A DNA stretch of 64,000 bases from Lacrimispora xylanisolvens (GCF_002934545.1 NZ_PTJA01000016.1:1-64000), one strand, 5' to 3'. Shown: positions 26,373-34,927, numbered from the stretch's first letter. Notes: generated by a model from the letters alone, not told the origin. Made by a program: numbers and translations.

Positions 26373-26448
26373 CTGCTTTGTCTTTCATTGGTTCAGTTAG
26401 ATTTTCTGTGTTGCAATTAACATCATTAAATATTTTTTCATAACCTAA

Positions 26449-26481
26449 TGGCCGCCCTTGAGTACTTTTTTTGAGGACGGC
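26449..26481 (+). terminator. Terminator-like hairpin
   Basis: GCCGCCCTT pairs with GAGGACGGC (one mismatch); TCTTCTTTTT follows on the plus strand. Fits the end of the decayed Ntn-hydrolase gene. Confidence 0.45.
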
Positions 26482-26528
26482 TGATCTTCTTTTTAATTCA
26501 GCGTACATTCTTTTTTTAATCCACATAT

Positions 26529-26582
26529 TTATTTTCTTTCTGCTGTTTCACGGACAGCTCCGTTTCTACGCTAAATAGCAAT
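26529..26582 (+). repeat. Fibre-derived repeat, copy C
   Basis: ACGGACAGCTCCG with the core CTAAATAGCAATTTA (26571-26585). Unlike copies A and B it leads in frame into a complete alternative fibre end. Confidence 0.6.
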
Positions 26583-26861
26583 TTAGATAACAAGTTTAAT
26601 TCGGCGGATATGATATTAAGATCTTATACTATACCGTCTGCTACATATGCATCTGGTAAAGGTGCTATACAAATTAACGGATTCACAGCTGTGCCAAGCG
26701 GATACGCTGTTTATGGCAGCAGTGTTGATACTGGTCAGTCTGCTACGATGATAGCCGATCTTAACACAGTATCAGGGAGCAATGCGTATCTATCTTATTA
26801 TTCTTCCGCGCAAGTAACTACTGCAATTATAGTAAGACTGATATTGATAAAAATACCTTAA
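26571..26861 (+). CDS. Inverted alternative tail-fibre C-terminus
   Basis: From the core, codons LNSNLDNKFNSADM continue for ~96 residues through GKGAIQINGFTAVPSGYAVYG to ILIKIP and stop, like the terminal domain of many siphophage fibres. No ribosome site near the ATG at 26610. The frame opens further upstream, so it looks like a promoterless cassette. It ends 10 bp from the convergent stop of the fibre gene at 26871. If the segment between the inverted cores flips, this becomes the in-frame end of the fibre. Confidence 0.65.
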   Translation, partial: LNSNLDNKFNSADMILRSYTIPSATYASGKGAIQINGFTAVPSGYAVYGSSVDTGQSATMIADLNTVSGSNAYLSYYSSAQVTTAIIVRLILIKIP

Positions 26862-26870
26862 ATGATCATT

Positions 26871-27818
26871 TTAGAAATAAACATCCTGTAGTGTGACCTT
26901 ATCTCCTGCGTTCAAAGCTGTTGCCAATAACAAATACATTGCATTATCATGTATGCTTACATAGCCATACTTTCCAGTATCATATTGCATATATTTATAA
27001 AACCCACCACCACTGGGGATAACGTCTGCCGGAAGATCACAAAGCTTAATTTCAGTGGTGGAAGCAGCGTACCATTCATTTAACCCCCACATGGAAAATC
27101 GTTTTATTTGACCATATTTTGTAAAAATCACTTTAGCCGAAGCATCTGAATTAATTGTGAACTTCGTCTCATAAGTTTTATAACTTAAATTGCTATTTAG
27201 TACTTTAACTACCGCGGTCAAATTTTCGCCAATTTCTAGATCTTCACCCATGCCGATCCGCTCCCAGAGGTTATGCACAAATGCTGACGTTGGGATTTTA
27301 TTCTGATCATTTGCATCCATGTTGGTAAGCATATTCTTCAGCAGAGCATTCTGATCCAGGTTCATTGTAACTGCTATGGACTTTGATATCTTCCCAAGTG
27401 CAGAAGCAATAGCCTCCCCAGCTATGATGTTGGCCAGTTCCGTGGCCTGCTCAAAGAGGGTGTTTATATCAACACTCCCATCAGTCCCCACCTTAATCCC
27501 ATTGCTTCCCTTTACCAATCCCAAGGTGTTCTGTGTAGCTGTCTTTGCACTTAAACTACCGTCAGCACTTACCTCCATTGTTGTGCCGTCTGGCTTTACC
27601 GTTCCGACACTGTTTGCCGTGGCTTTGCTTGTTCCCAAAGCCGAAACCTGCCAATAATCTAAATTGGTAGGCAATGTCCCAATAGGAGGCTTAGTGTGAA
27701 CCACATAACTACTCCCATCATAGGATACTAAATTTAATATTTCATACTGCTTATTAGGATTGTATTCTTCCGAAGGTAGCATTCCTATCGTGCCATATAC
27801 AACTTCTGTCTCATCCAT
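26871..27818 (-). CDS. Tail fibre / receptor-binding protein
   Basis: 315 aa. N-terminal ~65 residues are an attachment domain (GMLPSEEYNPNKQYEILNLVSYDGSSYVV), the middle is a repetitive stalk, then a helical part to residue ~206. The core codons LNSNL (207-211) start the distal domain (SYKTYETKFTIN to VTLQDVYF). The start overlaps the preceding stop. It recognises the host surface, and its end may be switchable. Confidence 0.8.
   Translation of the reverse strand: MDETEVVYGTIGMLPSEEYNPNKQYEILNLVSYDGSSYVVHTKPPIGTLPTNLDYWQVSALGTSKATANSVGTVKPDGTTMEVSADGSLSAKTATQNTLGLVKGSNGIKVGTDGSVDINTLFEQATELANIIAGEAIASALGKISKSIAVTMNLDQNALLKNMLTNMDANDQNKIPTSAFVHNLWERIGMGEDLEIGENLTAVVKVLNSNLSYKTYETKFTINSDASAKVIFTKYGQIKRFSMWGLNEWYAASTTEIKLCDLPADVIPSGGGFYKYMQYDTGKYGYVSIHDNAMYLLLATALNAGDKVTLQDVYF
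27186..27200 (-). repeat. Inversion core inside the tail fibre gene
   Basis: Minus-strand CTAAATAGCAATTTA, an exact inverted copy of 26571-26585, at codons 207-211 of the fibre gene. Confidence 0.65.
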
Positions 27819-28933
27819 TATTGCAGAATCTCCTTTCCTATAAACTTACCGGCTTCCAGCCTGAAACTGATTCCTTTAGCCGCTGTCCTGCTCTTAAGTT
27901 GCATTTTACTCATATCAACATAAAATTGTGGGATTGATATCTTAGCCGCTTGATCAACCTGCGCTTTTAAAATTTGTACCTGTTGCCAGTACCACTTTGC
28001 ATTGTCCTCAGTATCTTCCGGTACCACTCCACCTTCTACATATCGTTTTGCCATTAATGCACTGTTCTGTGCTGCAGCTGCGCTTTGACCGGCCGCTGTC
28101 TGGCTTACTCCTGCCTGTGCCGCTTTATCTCTTGCCACCTGCTCACTGGCACCTGCTGCTGTTGCTTTCTGAGTTGTGGTTAAAACATCTGCCGCTGTCT
28201 GATTCGCTGCTGCAGTTGCCGCGGCAGCCTTTGTGGTAGCTATTCCCGCCTGGGTGGTTGATACTACCGCACTATCGGCAGCCTGCTGAGCATTCTGGCC
28301 AGAAGTCGTGGCATCATCTTTGGTTTGTTCATAATAAAACTTTGCACAATCGTTCTCGCTTCCTGGAAAATCTTGATCCCCGAAGACATAGCGCTTTGTA
28401 AACTTCTGATAATTGAGTGCGGCATCACGAGCCGACTGTGCATCAAGCATATACTGGCGAAATTCAGTCTGTATGGCAGCGTCAAGTTTCTCCATTGTAA
28501 CGGATCCGTTCACAATCATGGCAGTTATGGTACGGTCATTGATCTGCATTGATACAGTAGCCGTGCTGTCCACGGAATAGACAAACCGGGTAAGGTCAAT
28601 TATCTTTTGGGTGCCGTCTGCTAATGTAAGTACGAGTTGATTTTGATCGTTAATATCAAAGTTTAACACAACCTTTTCAATGTCCAGGTCATAAGTCTTT
28701 ACTGATCCATTTTGATAGGTTATTGTAAATATCCCATTATCATCAACTGACACATCTCTTACCAGGGCATTGATCTGCGATTTATCGGCTTTATTTGCGT
28801 CCAGCTGTACGGTTCTGTTATCCAGTTCCTTTACTCCGTTTTCTGTATGTATTAAATTAGTACGATTCAGCGCTGTTTTTTGCGATGGTAGATTCTGCCA
28901 ATCTGTAACTGTATAAAATGGTTGCAAAGCCAT
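27818..28933 (-). CDS. Baseplate upper / fibre stalk protein
   Basis: 371 aa. N-terminal domain (PFYTVTDWQNLPSQKTALN) and beta segments to ~150, then an Ala/Thr/Gln-rich collagen-like coiled stalk (TTKAAAATAAANQTAADVL) and a C-terminal domain ending GKEILQ. Resembles BppU-type baseplate proteins that hold the receptor-binding protein. Tightly coupled to neighbours on both sides. Confidence 0.75.
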   Translation of the reverse strand: MALQPFYTVTDWQNLPSQKTALNRTNLIHTENGVKELDNRTVQLDANKADKSQINALVRDVSVDDNGIFTITYQNGSVKTYDLDIEKVVLNFDINDQNQLVLTLADGTQKIIDLTRFVYSVDSTATVSMQINDRTITAMIVNGSVTMEKLDAAIQTEFRQYMLDAQSARDAALNYQKFTKRYVFGDQDFPGSENDCAKFYYEQTKDDATTSGQNAQQAADSAVVSTTQAGIATTKAAAATAAANQTAADVLTTTQKATAAGASEQVARDKAAQAGVSQTAAGQSAAAAQNSALMAKRYVEGGVVPEDTEDNAKWYWQQVQILKAQVDQAAKISIPQFYVDMSKMQLKSRTAAKGISFRLEAGKFIGKEILQ

Positions 28934-29196
28934 TAGCCTTCACCCTCTTTCTTTTCAGGCTTATTACTGATTTTAGTTTTCTGTTCAGGCGGGTTTACCC
29001 AATCAGCCGCCGAGTAAAGTCCCTTCAATTTTTCCGGTTTCTCCGGTTCTATAATCTCTCCCGGCATTCCGGAATCTATCACCTGCGCAATGGTAGCTAC
29101 CTGCTTCGCATTTTGGATTCCGGTTGTAGTGACGGCATTCAGCATGTACTTCATCTGCAACACCTGTTCTTCCGTGTATGTGATTATCTTTTTCAT
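28933..29196 (-). CDS. Small tail protein
   Basis: 87 aa from MKKIITYTEEQVLQM (GGAGGAG upstream). N-terminal helix and a Pro/Lys-rich C-terminal half (EKPEKLKGLYSAADWVNPPEQKTK). The start of the next gene overlaps its stop by 1 nt. Usually seen before BppU-like genes; function unknown. Confidence 0.6.
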   Translation of the reverse strand: MKKIITYTEEQVLQMKYMLNAVTTTGIQNAKQVATIAQVIDSGMPGEIIEPEKPEKLKGLYSAADWVNPPEQKTKISNKPEKKEGEG

Positions 29197-29222
29197 AGCT
29201 CCTCCTTTCGGACATAGAAAAA

Positions 29223-29240
29223 ACGCCCGAAATCGGACGC
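29223..29240 (-). terminator. Terminator after the Rha-like gene
   Basis: Minus strand GCGTCCG-ATTT-CGGGCGT followed by TTTTTTC. Confidence 0.75.
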
Positions 29241-29262
29241 TCATTCTAAATTCACCACATTA

Positions 29263-29898
29263 TTAAATTTCGTATTCAGGATATACCGCTTCCCAAACTT
29301 CACGATGATAGGTGTTGACTTCACCATAATTTGCATCGAAAATCTTCTTCACTTCATATCCCATATCCATTCCAGTACGCTTTAATTTTCGCCAATCAAA
29401 AGTTTTCCAGTCAACTCCATTTAGAGCGGCAACCCGTTTAATGGAATACCAGTCCTTGCTACGATCTAATTCCAATCGAAGCTGTTCCTTTTGCTTTTCT
29501 GACTGTATAAGTTCTTCCAATGCCTCAATATATGTTTGAGGTCGTTTCGGCTTAATAGCTTCCTCCAACTCGTAGAAACGTTTTACATATTTTGCGGTAA
29601 ATATAATTCCCTTTTCTCCAGTTGACTTATTTGCCAGAAAATCGCACCCTAGTCTGGTTGTTTCGTAGCAAGGCCGTTCTTCTCCCTTTGCGTCAATGTA
29701 GGTGGATTTCTTAAAATAATCAACCACGGACATTTGTCCTTCGTTCAATATCTGGATATAACCTTTCCTATCTTTGCGGCCTTCTAATTTCTTTAAAAGA
29801 TCTGCATGAGGAACGTCCATCATCTCTGCAATTTCCAAAGTGGTAATTGTCTGTGTTTTCTTAATTTCTTCTGTAGTAAAAATTTCGGCTCTGCCCAT
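29263..29898 (-). CDS. Rha family phage regulatory protein
   Basis: 211 aa. Rha domain in residues ~15-115: TTLEIAEMMDVPHADLLKKLE, then CYETTRLGCDFLANKSTGEKGIIF and TAKYVKRFYELE. A C-terminal helical domain follows (SIKRVAALNGVDWKTFDWRKLKRTG). Rha proteins regulate phage genes by DNA binding and normally sit in the early region, so its location among tail genes is unusual. Own terminator. Confidence 0.8.
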   Translation of the reverse strand: MGRAEIFTTEEIKKTQTITTLEIAEMMDVPHADLLKKLEGRKDRKGYIQILNEGQMSVVDYFKKSTYIDAKGEERPCYETTRLGCDFLANKSTGEKGIIFTAKYVKRFYELEEAIKPKRPQTYIEALEELIQSEKQKEQLRLELDRSKDWYSIKRVAALNGVDWKTFDWRKLKRTGMDMGYEVKKIFDANYGEVNTYHREVWEAVYPEYEI

Positions 29899-30090
29899 CT
29901 AAGCGTACCCTCCTAAATTTTCACTTCCGACTCTACATTCCGCAGAGCCAGTAAAATTATTTCGGGGCGTTTCCGGAGCATACCCGGAAAGGAGTTCCAC
30001 CCCTTCATATTATTATATTAAGCTTTGCTGAAATAAGTTGTCGAATTCATAAAAAATTTTATATCAAATACTATCATAAAATTTTAAGAT

Positions 30091-30128
30091 AAAGAAAAGA
30101 ACGTCCAGGTTTGGGCGCTCTTTTCTTT
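30091..30128 (-). terminator. Terminator of the DUF4365 operon
   Basis: AAAGAAAAGA-CG-CC pairs with GG-CG-TCTTTTCTTT around a short loop. Between it and 29899 the sequence has no gene. Confidence 0.75.
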
Positions 30129-30134
30129 GATTAA

Positions 30135-31253
30135 TTAATCTTCAATCAATTTAAAATTAGTAATATTCTTTAAATGCCAAGTTTTTTTACTCATATCTAG
30201 AGTACCTTTCATCTCAATCTTTATACCATCTCTATGTGCATCGCAAGCATGCTTATAATCTTCTTCCCCCAACTCAACTTTAATTGTCCTAAATTTATTG
30301 TCTAGACAAGTCAATATGGATATTTCCCTCTTATATCTCTCTTTGTCAATTCCTTCTTTCTTTAAAGTTTTTATATAACCGTCAACTAAAATGTCTTTTG
30401 TTTCATCAACCATTTTATATCTTTTTGATATTTCGTTTAAAACAAAAAAATGGTTTCTTTTGATATTTACTTGTTCAATAATACCTGCTTTTTTTGTTAT
30501 CGCAGATGCATATCTTATTTTCGTATCTATTTCAACATCAGAATCCTCTGGATTTAACTTTAATAAAGCATCGCACATATTCGCAGTAATTCCAGTCATA
30601 TATGCATTATTTATTAACCCATCAATATCAATTTTATTTTCAACAATATCATTAACCTGGTTTATTGCATTGCCTATCCTTCTTACTATTTTATGCTCTA
30701 TTGAAGAATCTAGGTTACACTCATTTAAAGACATCTGCTCATTCTCTTCATCAACTACTTTAATATCAATATTAATAACAAAACTACCTTTTTCAGTTTG
30801 CCCTAATTTAAAACTATCAAGGAATTCCTTAGAATTATTAGTAGTTCTTAAACAAACTGGTGATTTATTTTGTTCTGCGCAAGCTGAATATAAAATAAGT
30901 TCTTTTATTCCATCCAAACAGGAACTTGCATAACCAAGTGGCAATTCACCTTCTTCTGAAAACTTAGATATTATTCTAAATTCTAGAGTATCATAAAAAG
31001 AAGTAATTATTTCTTTTATAATCTCATCAATATCCTTTTTATATAAAAATGATAAGCGCTCTAAAGTATTAGGAAGAACTTTATAAAAATCCAAAAATTT
31101 CTCATTTGCTGGTATTGCAATAGTCTGATCTCCTTCATGAAAGACCATCATTTTCTTATTAGGAAAATTATAATCTCTAATCCAGTTACACAGTAATAAA
31201 TACTTCTCAAAAGAGTTTGCTGTAATTTTATATAGTTTTTCATGTTTATCCAT
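30135..31253 (-). CDS. Partner of the DUF4365 protein, unknown family
   Basis: 372 aa, no membrane segment, mixed alpha/beta. The start overlaps the upstream stop (TAATG), so it is co-translated. Seen features: N-terminal helical region, a central FVINIDIKVVDEENEQM strand segment, and a C-terminal beta domain (FRTIKVELGEEDYKHACDAHRDGIKIEMKGTLDM) with an OB/SH3-like pattern. No family recognised. The LexA-regulated promoter and the nuclease-like partner suggest a two-component defence or DNA-damage response. Confidence 0.6.
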   Translation of the reverse strand: MDKHEKLYKITANSFEKYLLLCNWIRDYNFPNKKMMVFHEGDQTIAIPANEKFLDFYKVLPNTLERLSFLYKKDIDEIIKEIITSFYDTLEFRIISKFSEEGELPLGYASSCLDGIKELILYSACAEQNKSPVCLRTTNNSKEFLDSFKLGQTEKGSFVINIDIKVVDEENEQMSLNECNLDSSIEHKIVRRIGNAINQVNDIVENKIDIDGLINNAYMTGITANMCDALLKLNPEDSDVEIDTKIRYASAITKKAGIIEQVNIKRNHFFVLNEISKRYKMVDETKDILVDGYIKTLKKEGIDKERYKREISILTCLDNKFRTIKVELGEEDYKHACDAHRDGIKIEMKGTLDMSKKTWHLKNITNFKLIED

Positions 31254-31759
31254 TACAACACCCCCCTTTTCACCATATCCATTAATCTAATTAATTCTAC
31301 AGCTGTTAGCATTTGAGTTTCTGGAATTTTTATTCTAACCTTTTGACCATTTTTAGTATCAGGTAATCCTTTTAAAGAACACCAGTAAGCACACTTTTCT
31401 AACTTCATTTCATTACATGACACTTGAACCCAATCATTTCGATTTTTAGGCAGAACAAATAAAATAAGTATTCTTGGAGTACCAATATTTAGCTGTATTA
31501 GATCTTTGTAATTCTTAACTTCTAAATCATATATTATAATCCCTGATTTAATTTTAGCATTAACTGTAGACTTCAGTTGAATATCAATACCAAAGCCTGT
31601 TTGCCAATGCCTCTTTCTATCTGTACTATATTCAATATCATTAATTCTAGCATCTAAACCATAATCTGATTTGTACTCTTGAAATGATAATCCTGCATAT
31701 GCTGAAATTGCCTGCGCATACGCAACACTCAATTGTTCCTTTGTATGCTCCTCAGTCAC
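31253..31759 (-). CDS. DUF4365 protein, restriction-endonuclease-like fold
   Basis: 168 aa. Hallmarks: YAGLSFQEYKSDYGLDARI (D near residues 30-33), GFGIDIQLKST near 55-65 with the Q-x-K typical of PD-(D/E)XK-derived folds, then IIYDLEVKNYKDL and a C-terminal CAYWCSLKGLPDTKN. Such domains are common in defence islands and may cut or bind nucleic acid. First gene of a two-gene operon with a LexA-operated promoter. Confidence 0.75.
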   Translation of the reverse strand: MTEEHTKEQLSVAYAQAISAYAGLSFQEYKSDYGLDARINDIEYSTDRKRHWQTGFGIDIQLKSTVNAKIKSGIIIYDLEVKNYKDLIQLNIGTPRILILFVLPKNRNDWVQVSCNEMKLEKCAYWCSLKGLPDTKNGQKVRIKIPETQMLTAVELIRLMDMVKRGVL

Positions 31760-31849
31760 TTTTCCACCCCCGAATATTATACAATTTATAATATATTAAA
31801 ATAATGAGTATTTCAATAAGTTAAATTATAAATTATGGGGTTTTTTATC

Positions 31850-31878
31850 ATATTAGAACATATGTTCTTAAATGTCAA
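31850..31878 (-). promoter_or_regulatory. SOS promoter with LexA box in the spacer
   Basis: Minus strand TTGACA (31878-31873), exactly 17 bp, TAATAT (31855-31850). Within and next to the spacer is AGAACATATGTTCT (31855-31868), the LexA core GAAC-N4-GTTC as a perfect palindrome. It faces the DUF4365 operon, whose ATG is ~85 nt downstream. A second weaker promoter (TTGAAA, TATTAT) lies nearer the gene. Confidence 0.75.
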
Positions 31879-31937
31879 TATATGTAAACAAAAAATGAGT
31901 ATTTAATAGAAATTCATTATATCTAATTTATTCGTAA

Positions 31938-31966
31938 AAAGGAGCAGGCGTTTTTCCTGCTCCTTT
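31938..31966 (-). terminator. Terminator of the secreted wall-binding protein
   Basis: AAAGGAGCAGG pairs with CCTGCTCCTTT across a 7-nt loop, 12 nt after the stop. Confidence 0.85.
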
Positions 31967-31978
31967 AAATGGATCTAT

Positions 31979-32395
31979 TTAATTATTAGCCACCGTCTCC
32001 ACAACAACCTGACCATCTTTTACCCAGGCACCATCAGAACCAACTGTGTAACCGTCTGGGGTTGTGGTGTCGTGGAGCATAGCCCAATCATCGCCAAAAT
32101 AATAATACTTACCATCTGCCGGATCATGAAACCAAGTGCTTTTCAGTAAGAATCCATCTTCGCTACAATAATACCAGTCATATTTGTGATTTTGAACCCA
32201 TTGACTCTGGGCAAGGCTTCCATCTTGCTTATAGTATACCCATCTCTCCTGTCCACTGCTATCAGTCCTTGAACTGAATGGCATATCGCGAATACTGTCT
32301 GTCCATGGAATAGATGCTGCATTTTGTGCAAACACACCACTTGACATAATTAACATTATTGAAAGAGTTAGTAAAATGGTTACAATCTTTTTCAT
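31979..32395 (-). CDS. Secreted protein with cell-wall-binding repeats
   Basis: 138 aa. Signal peptide (KKIVTILLTLSIMLIMSSGVFA), then three aromatic choline-binding-type repeats (RWVYYKQDGSL, DWYYCSEDGFLL, KYYYFGDDWAML) without an enzymatic domain. It would attach to wall polymers outside the lysogen, perhaps masking receptors or tethering something. The repeats resemble those of the endolysin. Own terminator: cargo. Confidence 0.75.
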   Translation of the reverse strand: MKKIVTILLTLSIMLIMSSGVFAQNAASIPWTDSIRDMPFSSRTDSSGQERWVYYKQDGSLAQSQWVQNHKYDWYYCSEDGFLLKSTWFHDPADGKYYYFGDDWAMLHDTTTPDGYTVGSDGAWVKDGQVVVETVANN

Positions 32396-32468
32396 TCCGC
32401 ACCTCCAAATAATTATATGTAAATAGTACCATTATTTGTGTACGCTGTAAATAGCTTGTACCACTATA

Positions 32469-34445
32469 CTAATCCCAGTCAACATTTCCTCCCATATTTT
32501 GAATTGAATACCTTATTGCATCTAATCTGTTATATACCTGTTTTAACATTCTCAAAACTCCCCACGATCCAGCCCAATCATCGCCTTCAAAATAATAATC
32601 CTGCCGACAATAAACTCTTGCTGTTTTAATATCACCAGTCCCTTTAAGTTCTATAGCTTCACGCATTAGGTCACTTCCAATTGTCATTCGTGCCAGCTCT
32701 CCAGACGGTCCACTTGTAACAATGTCTGTAATATTAACATACCCGTTAGCAGACATGAGAGTTCCGGTTCCATTAGCACTTACCTGATAGTCTCCTAATC
32801 GCACAACCGAATTATTTGCCACGAACAAATTTGCTCCTATGTTTATAGATCCACCAACCACTCTACCGCTGAACGTAGCATTTCCATCACCGTCCAGCTG
32901 AAAATTATTACTGTTAACAATAAGCCGGTTTCCGGATATCGTTACCTTATCGCTTTCGACTGATAACTGTGCTGATACATCACCTTTACTTACTTTCAAT
33001 GATATCTGCTGCGCTGTCTGTTCAAATCGAGAATTCGTATCATTTTTAAGATTTGTCACCGAAGCAACAATCCCATCCGCTCTGATATTCAGTGACGCTT
33101 CTGCATCTTTCGCCCTGGTCACTTCCGCGAGAATCTGATCCGCTGTCACCTTAAACTGTGCTTCCGTGTATTCTTTCAAATCTGTTACCCGGACAGAAAC
33201 TTCCTCCACGGATTTTTTAATAACAGCTGTCTTTCCCTCTAACTGAATTATCTGATCTCCAAGTCCAAAACTTTGTTCCTGCTCAATATTACCTTTCGCA
33301 ACATAAGTATCCGTCATTCCCTGTATGCCTTTCAAGGTTCGCTGAAGGCAAAAGGTTTCAATCACATCGTCCGTAGTATAGCATATGATCCCGTCACCAA
33401 CCTCTACCCACGGCAGAGCCGGTCCAACGATTTGACAGGGTCTGTACAATCTTCCTGAAATATAATCATAAACTATAGCAGCAATCGAAAGGAGTTCTTG
33501 TTCCGATTTTCCATAGACCAGGTAATTTCCCTGAATTACATAACAGTTACTTCCCGGGCCATAGGACGCGCCTACGTCTCCCTCTTCCTGCCGGATCTGT
33601 ACCTTATCAATCGGATATACCACATAATCTTCATAATGTGTCTCTGTTTGTTTGTAGTAGGATAATGTTTCCGCATTGGTCATCTCTGATGGAAATAATT
33701 CGTCATCAGGGTATAAGTTTTCAGACGGGAACAGACCGGAAGTACCCAAATACTTATATGTAAGCCGGCCAGTCTTATCGAAATTCCCAAAGCAACCGTT
33801 TAACTCACAGATAGCCATTAAAACCTTACGGCCGTCTAGCTGCTCCGGTTCAATAGTCTTTGTTATCTGCATATCGTCCAGGGGTAATTCCGCTATGATC
33901 TGTGTAACACCCACATGATTACAAAGCGAATCCCTGAACAATTTCAATGTCAGGGGAAAGGTTAATCCCTGGTACCAGTCTGCCACATCAATATCAAATT
34001 TCATCATGCGATCATAGGCTACAATCTTTTTTCGTCGTCTGTCAACCTGCTCCCGGACAAAGCTATCTACTCTATAGATCCCCAAGGCCATTTCATAGCC
34101 ACCAATCTCAACAGTTGCCATAAATTCTTTCCCAGTTAGATCCATTAATACATCCGCCACCGTTACTTCAAACATGGAAGCACAGCACTCGCCAAAAGTT
34201 AAATTCTGGCTTGAGCATAGACTCTCTGTTATTGTCACGGATTCGGATATTATCTGGCTATTATCAATGACATACACTGGCTCCTGATCAACAGGAAATA
34301 AATCGTCGGAGGGAAACAGGTTATCTTCCGGATAAATCATCTTTATCTCTTCATCAAAGAAACGTAGTTTTATATGCCGTCGTGTGGCAGAACCCATATT
34401 ATCTGCCCGAAACAATTCTTTTATTTCATCTGGGATATTCAGCAC
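32469..34445 (-). CDS. Tail hub / tail-associated protein with stalk
   Basis: 658 aa. N-terminal ~380 residues match the siphophage hub (gp27/XkdQ-like): MFEVTVADVLMDLTGKEF, YRVDSFVREQVDRRRKKIVAYDRM. Repeated acidic LFPSD/LYPDDELFP segments at ~40 and ~245 are odd internal duplications. A coiled coil (~400-500) and a beta stalk (SGNRLIVNSNNFQLDGDGNATFSGRVVGG) follow, as in tail-tip fibres. No peptidase motif seen. Normally it follows Dit and the tape measure. Confidence 0.8.
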   Translation of the reverse strand: MLNIPDEIKELFRADNMGSATRRHIKLRFFDEEIKMIYPEDNLFPSDDLFPVDQEPVYVIDNSQIISESVTITESLCSSQNLTFGECCASMFEVTVADVLMDLTGKEFMATVEIGGYEMALGIYRVDSFVREQVDRRRKKIVAYDRMMKFDIDVADWYQGLTFPLTLKLFRDSLCNHVGVTQIIAELPLDDMQITKTIEPEQLDGRKVLMAICELNGCFGNFDKTGRLTYKYLGTSGLFPSENLYPDDELFPSEMTNAETLSYYKQTETHYEDYVVYPIDKVQIRQEEGDVGASYGPGSNCYVIQGNYLVYGKSEQELLSIAAIVYDYISGRLYRPCQIVGPALPWVEVGDGIICYTTDDVIETFCLQRTLKGIQGMTDTYVAKGNIEQEQSFGLGDQIIQLEGKTAVIKKSVEEVSVRVTDLKEYTEAQFKVTADQILAEVTRAKDAEASLNIRADGIVASVTNLKNDTNSRFEQTAQQISLKVSKGDVSAQLSVESDKVTISGNRLIVNSNNFQLDGDGNATFSGRVVGGSINIGANLFVANNSVVRLGDYQVSANGTGTLMSANGYVNITDIVTSGPSGELARMTIGSDLMREAIELKGTGDIKTARVYCRQDYYFEGDDWAGSWGVLRMLKQVYNRLDAIRYSIQNMGGNVDWD

Positions 34446-34457
34446 TTCACAACCTCC

Positions 34458-34856
34458 TTAATACTCAGTTATCGTTATCTTAATCGGCTTGTAGAGTATA
34501 TCTTTTTTCTTCTCATTAACATTCACAATCTCATAGGGAATATCTGAAATATAAAACGCCCCCGATTTATACGAGGACGTGTTTGGATTCCAATATTCAA
34601 TTTGACATTTTACCCTGTTTCCATGTGGTACAAAGGCATTCAGCTTATCAACATCTTTTAGCCATAAGTGTGTGGTGGAAAATTCCATAGAGGTGGCAGT
34701 ATGAGGTAAGGCATTACGATGAAGTTCTCCGTTTCCATCTCGGTAGGGATCCAGATCCATTATCTGATCCGGCGTGCACTTATATGATTCCAGTGCAATT
34801 AATTCATTTGGAAACACTGTTCCATTTATTTTTAATAGCCAGCCTTCAAACGCCAT
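34458..34856 (-). CDS. DUF6711-like distal tail protein
   Basis: 132 aa from MAFEGWLLKINGTVFP (GGAGGTGGG ribosome site). ESYKCTPDQIMDLDPYRDGNGELHRNALPHT matches a family found between tape measure and hub genes in Firmicutes siphophages, likely in the Dit position. First gene of the distal-tail operon, after the late promoter and leader terminator. Confidence 0.7.
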   Translation of the reverse strand: MAFEGWLLKINGTVFPNELIALESYKCTPDQIMDLDPYRDGNGELHRNALPHTATSMEFSTTHLWLKDVDKLNAFVPHGNRVKCQIEYWNPNTSSYKSGAFYISDIPYEIVNVNEKKKDILYKPIKITITEY

Positions 34857-34880
34857 TCGCCCACCTCCAGACATACAAAA

Positions 34881-34905
34881 AAGCGCCATCTCTACGACAA
34901 CGCTT
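34881..34905 (-). terminator. Leader terminator of the distal-tail operon
   Basis: Minus strand AAGCGTTGTC pairs with GATGGCGCTT (wobbles), followed by TTTTG. It sits between the late-promoter motif and the first gene, as in the portal operon. Confidence 0.65.
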
Positions 34906-34927
34906 TCTTTTCATTCTATACCACAAT

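Noticed and set aside
26332-26526. 64-codon minus-strand frame after repeat copy C
   Set aside because: It overlaps the decayed Ntn gene end and the hairpin at 26449, and has no good ribosome site.
24640-26582. Insertion sequence ends for the 55-bp repeats
   Set aside because: No transposase, no terminal inverted pairs and no target duplications; the fibre-derived reading fits better.
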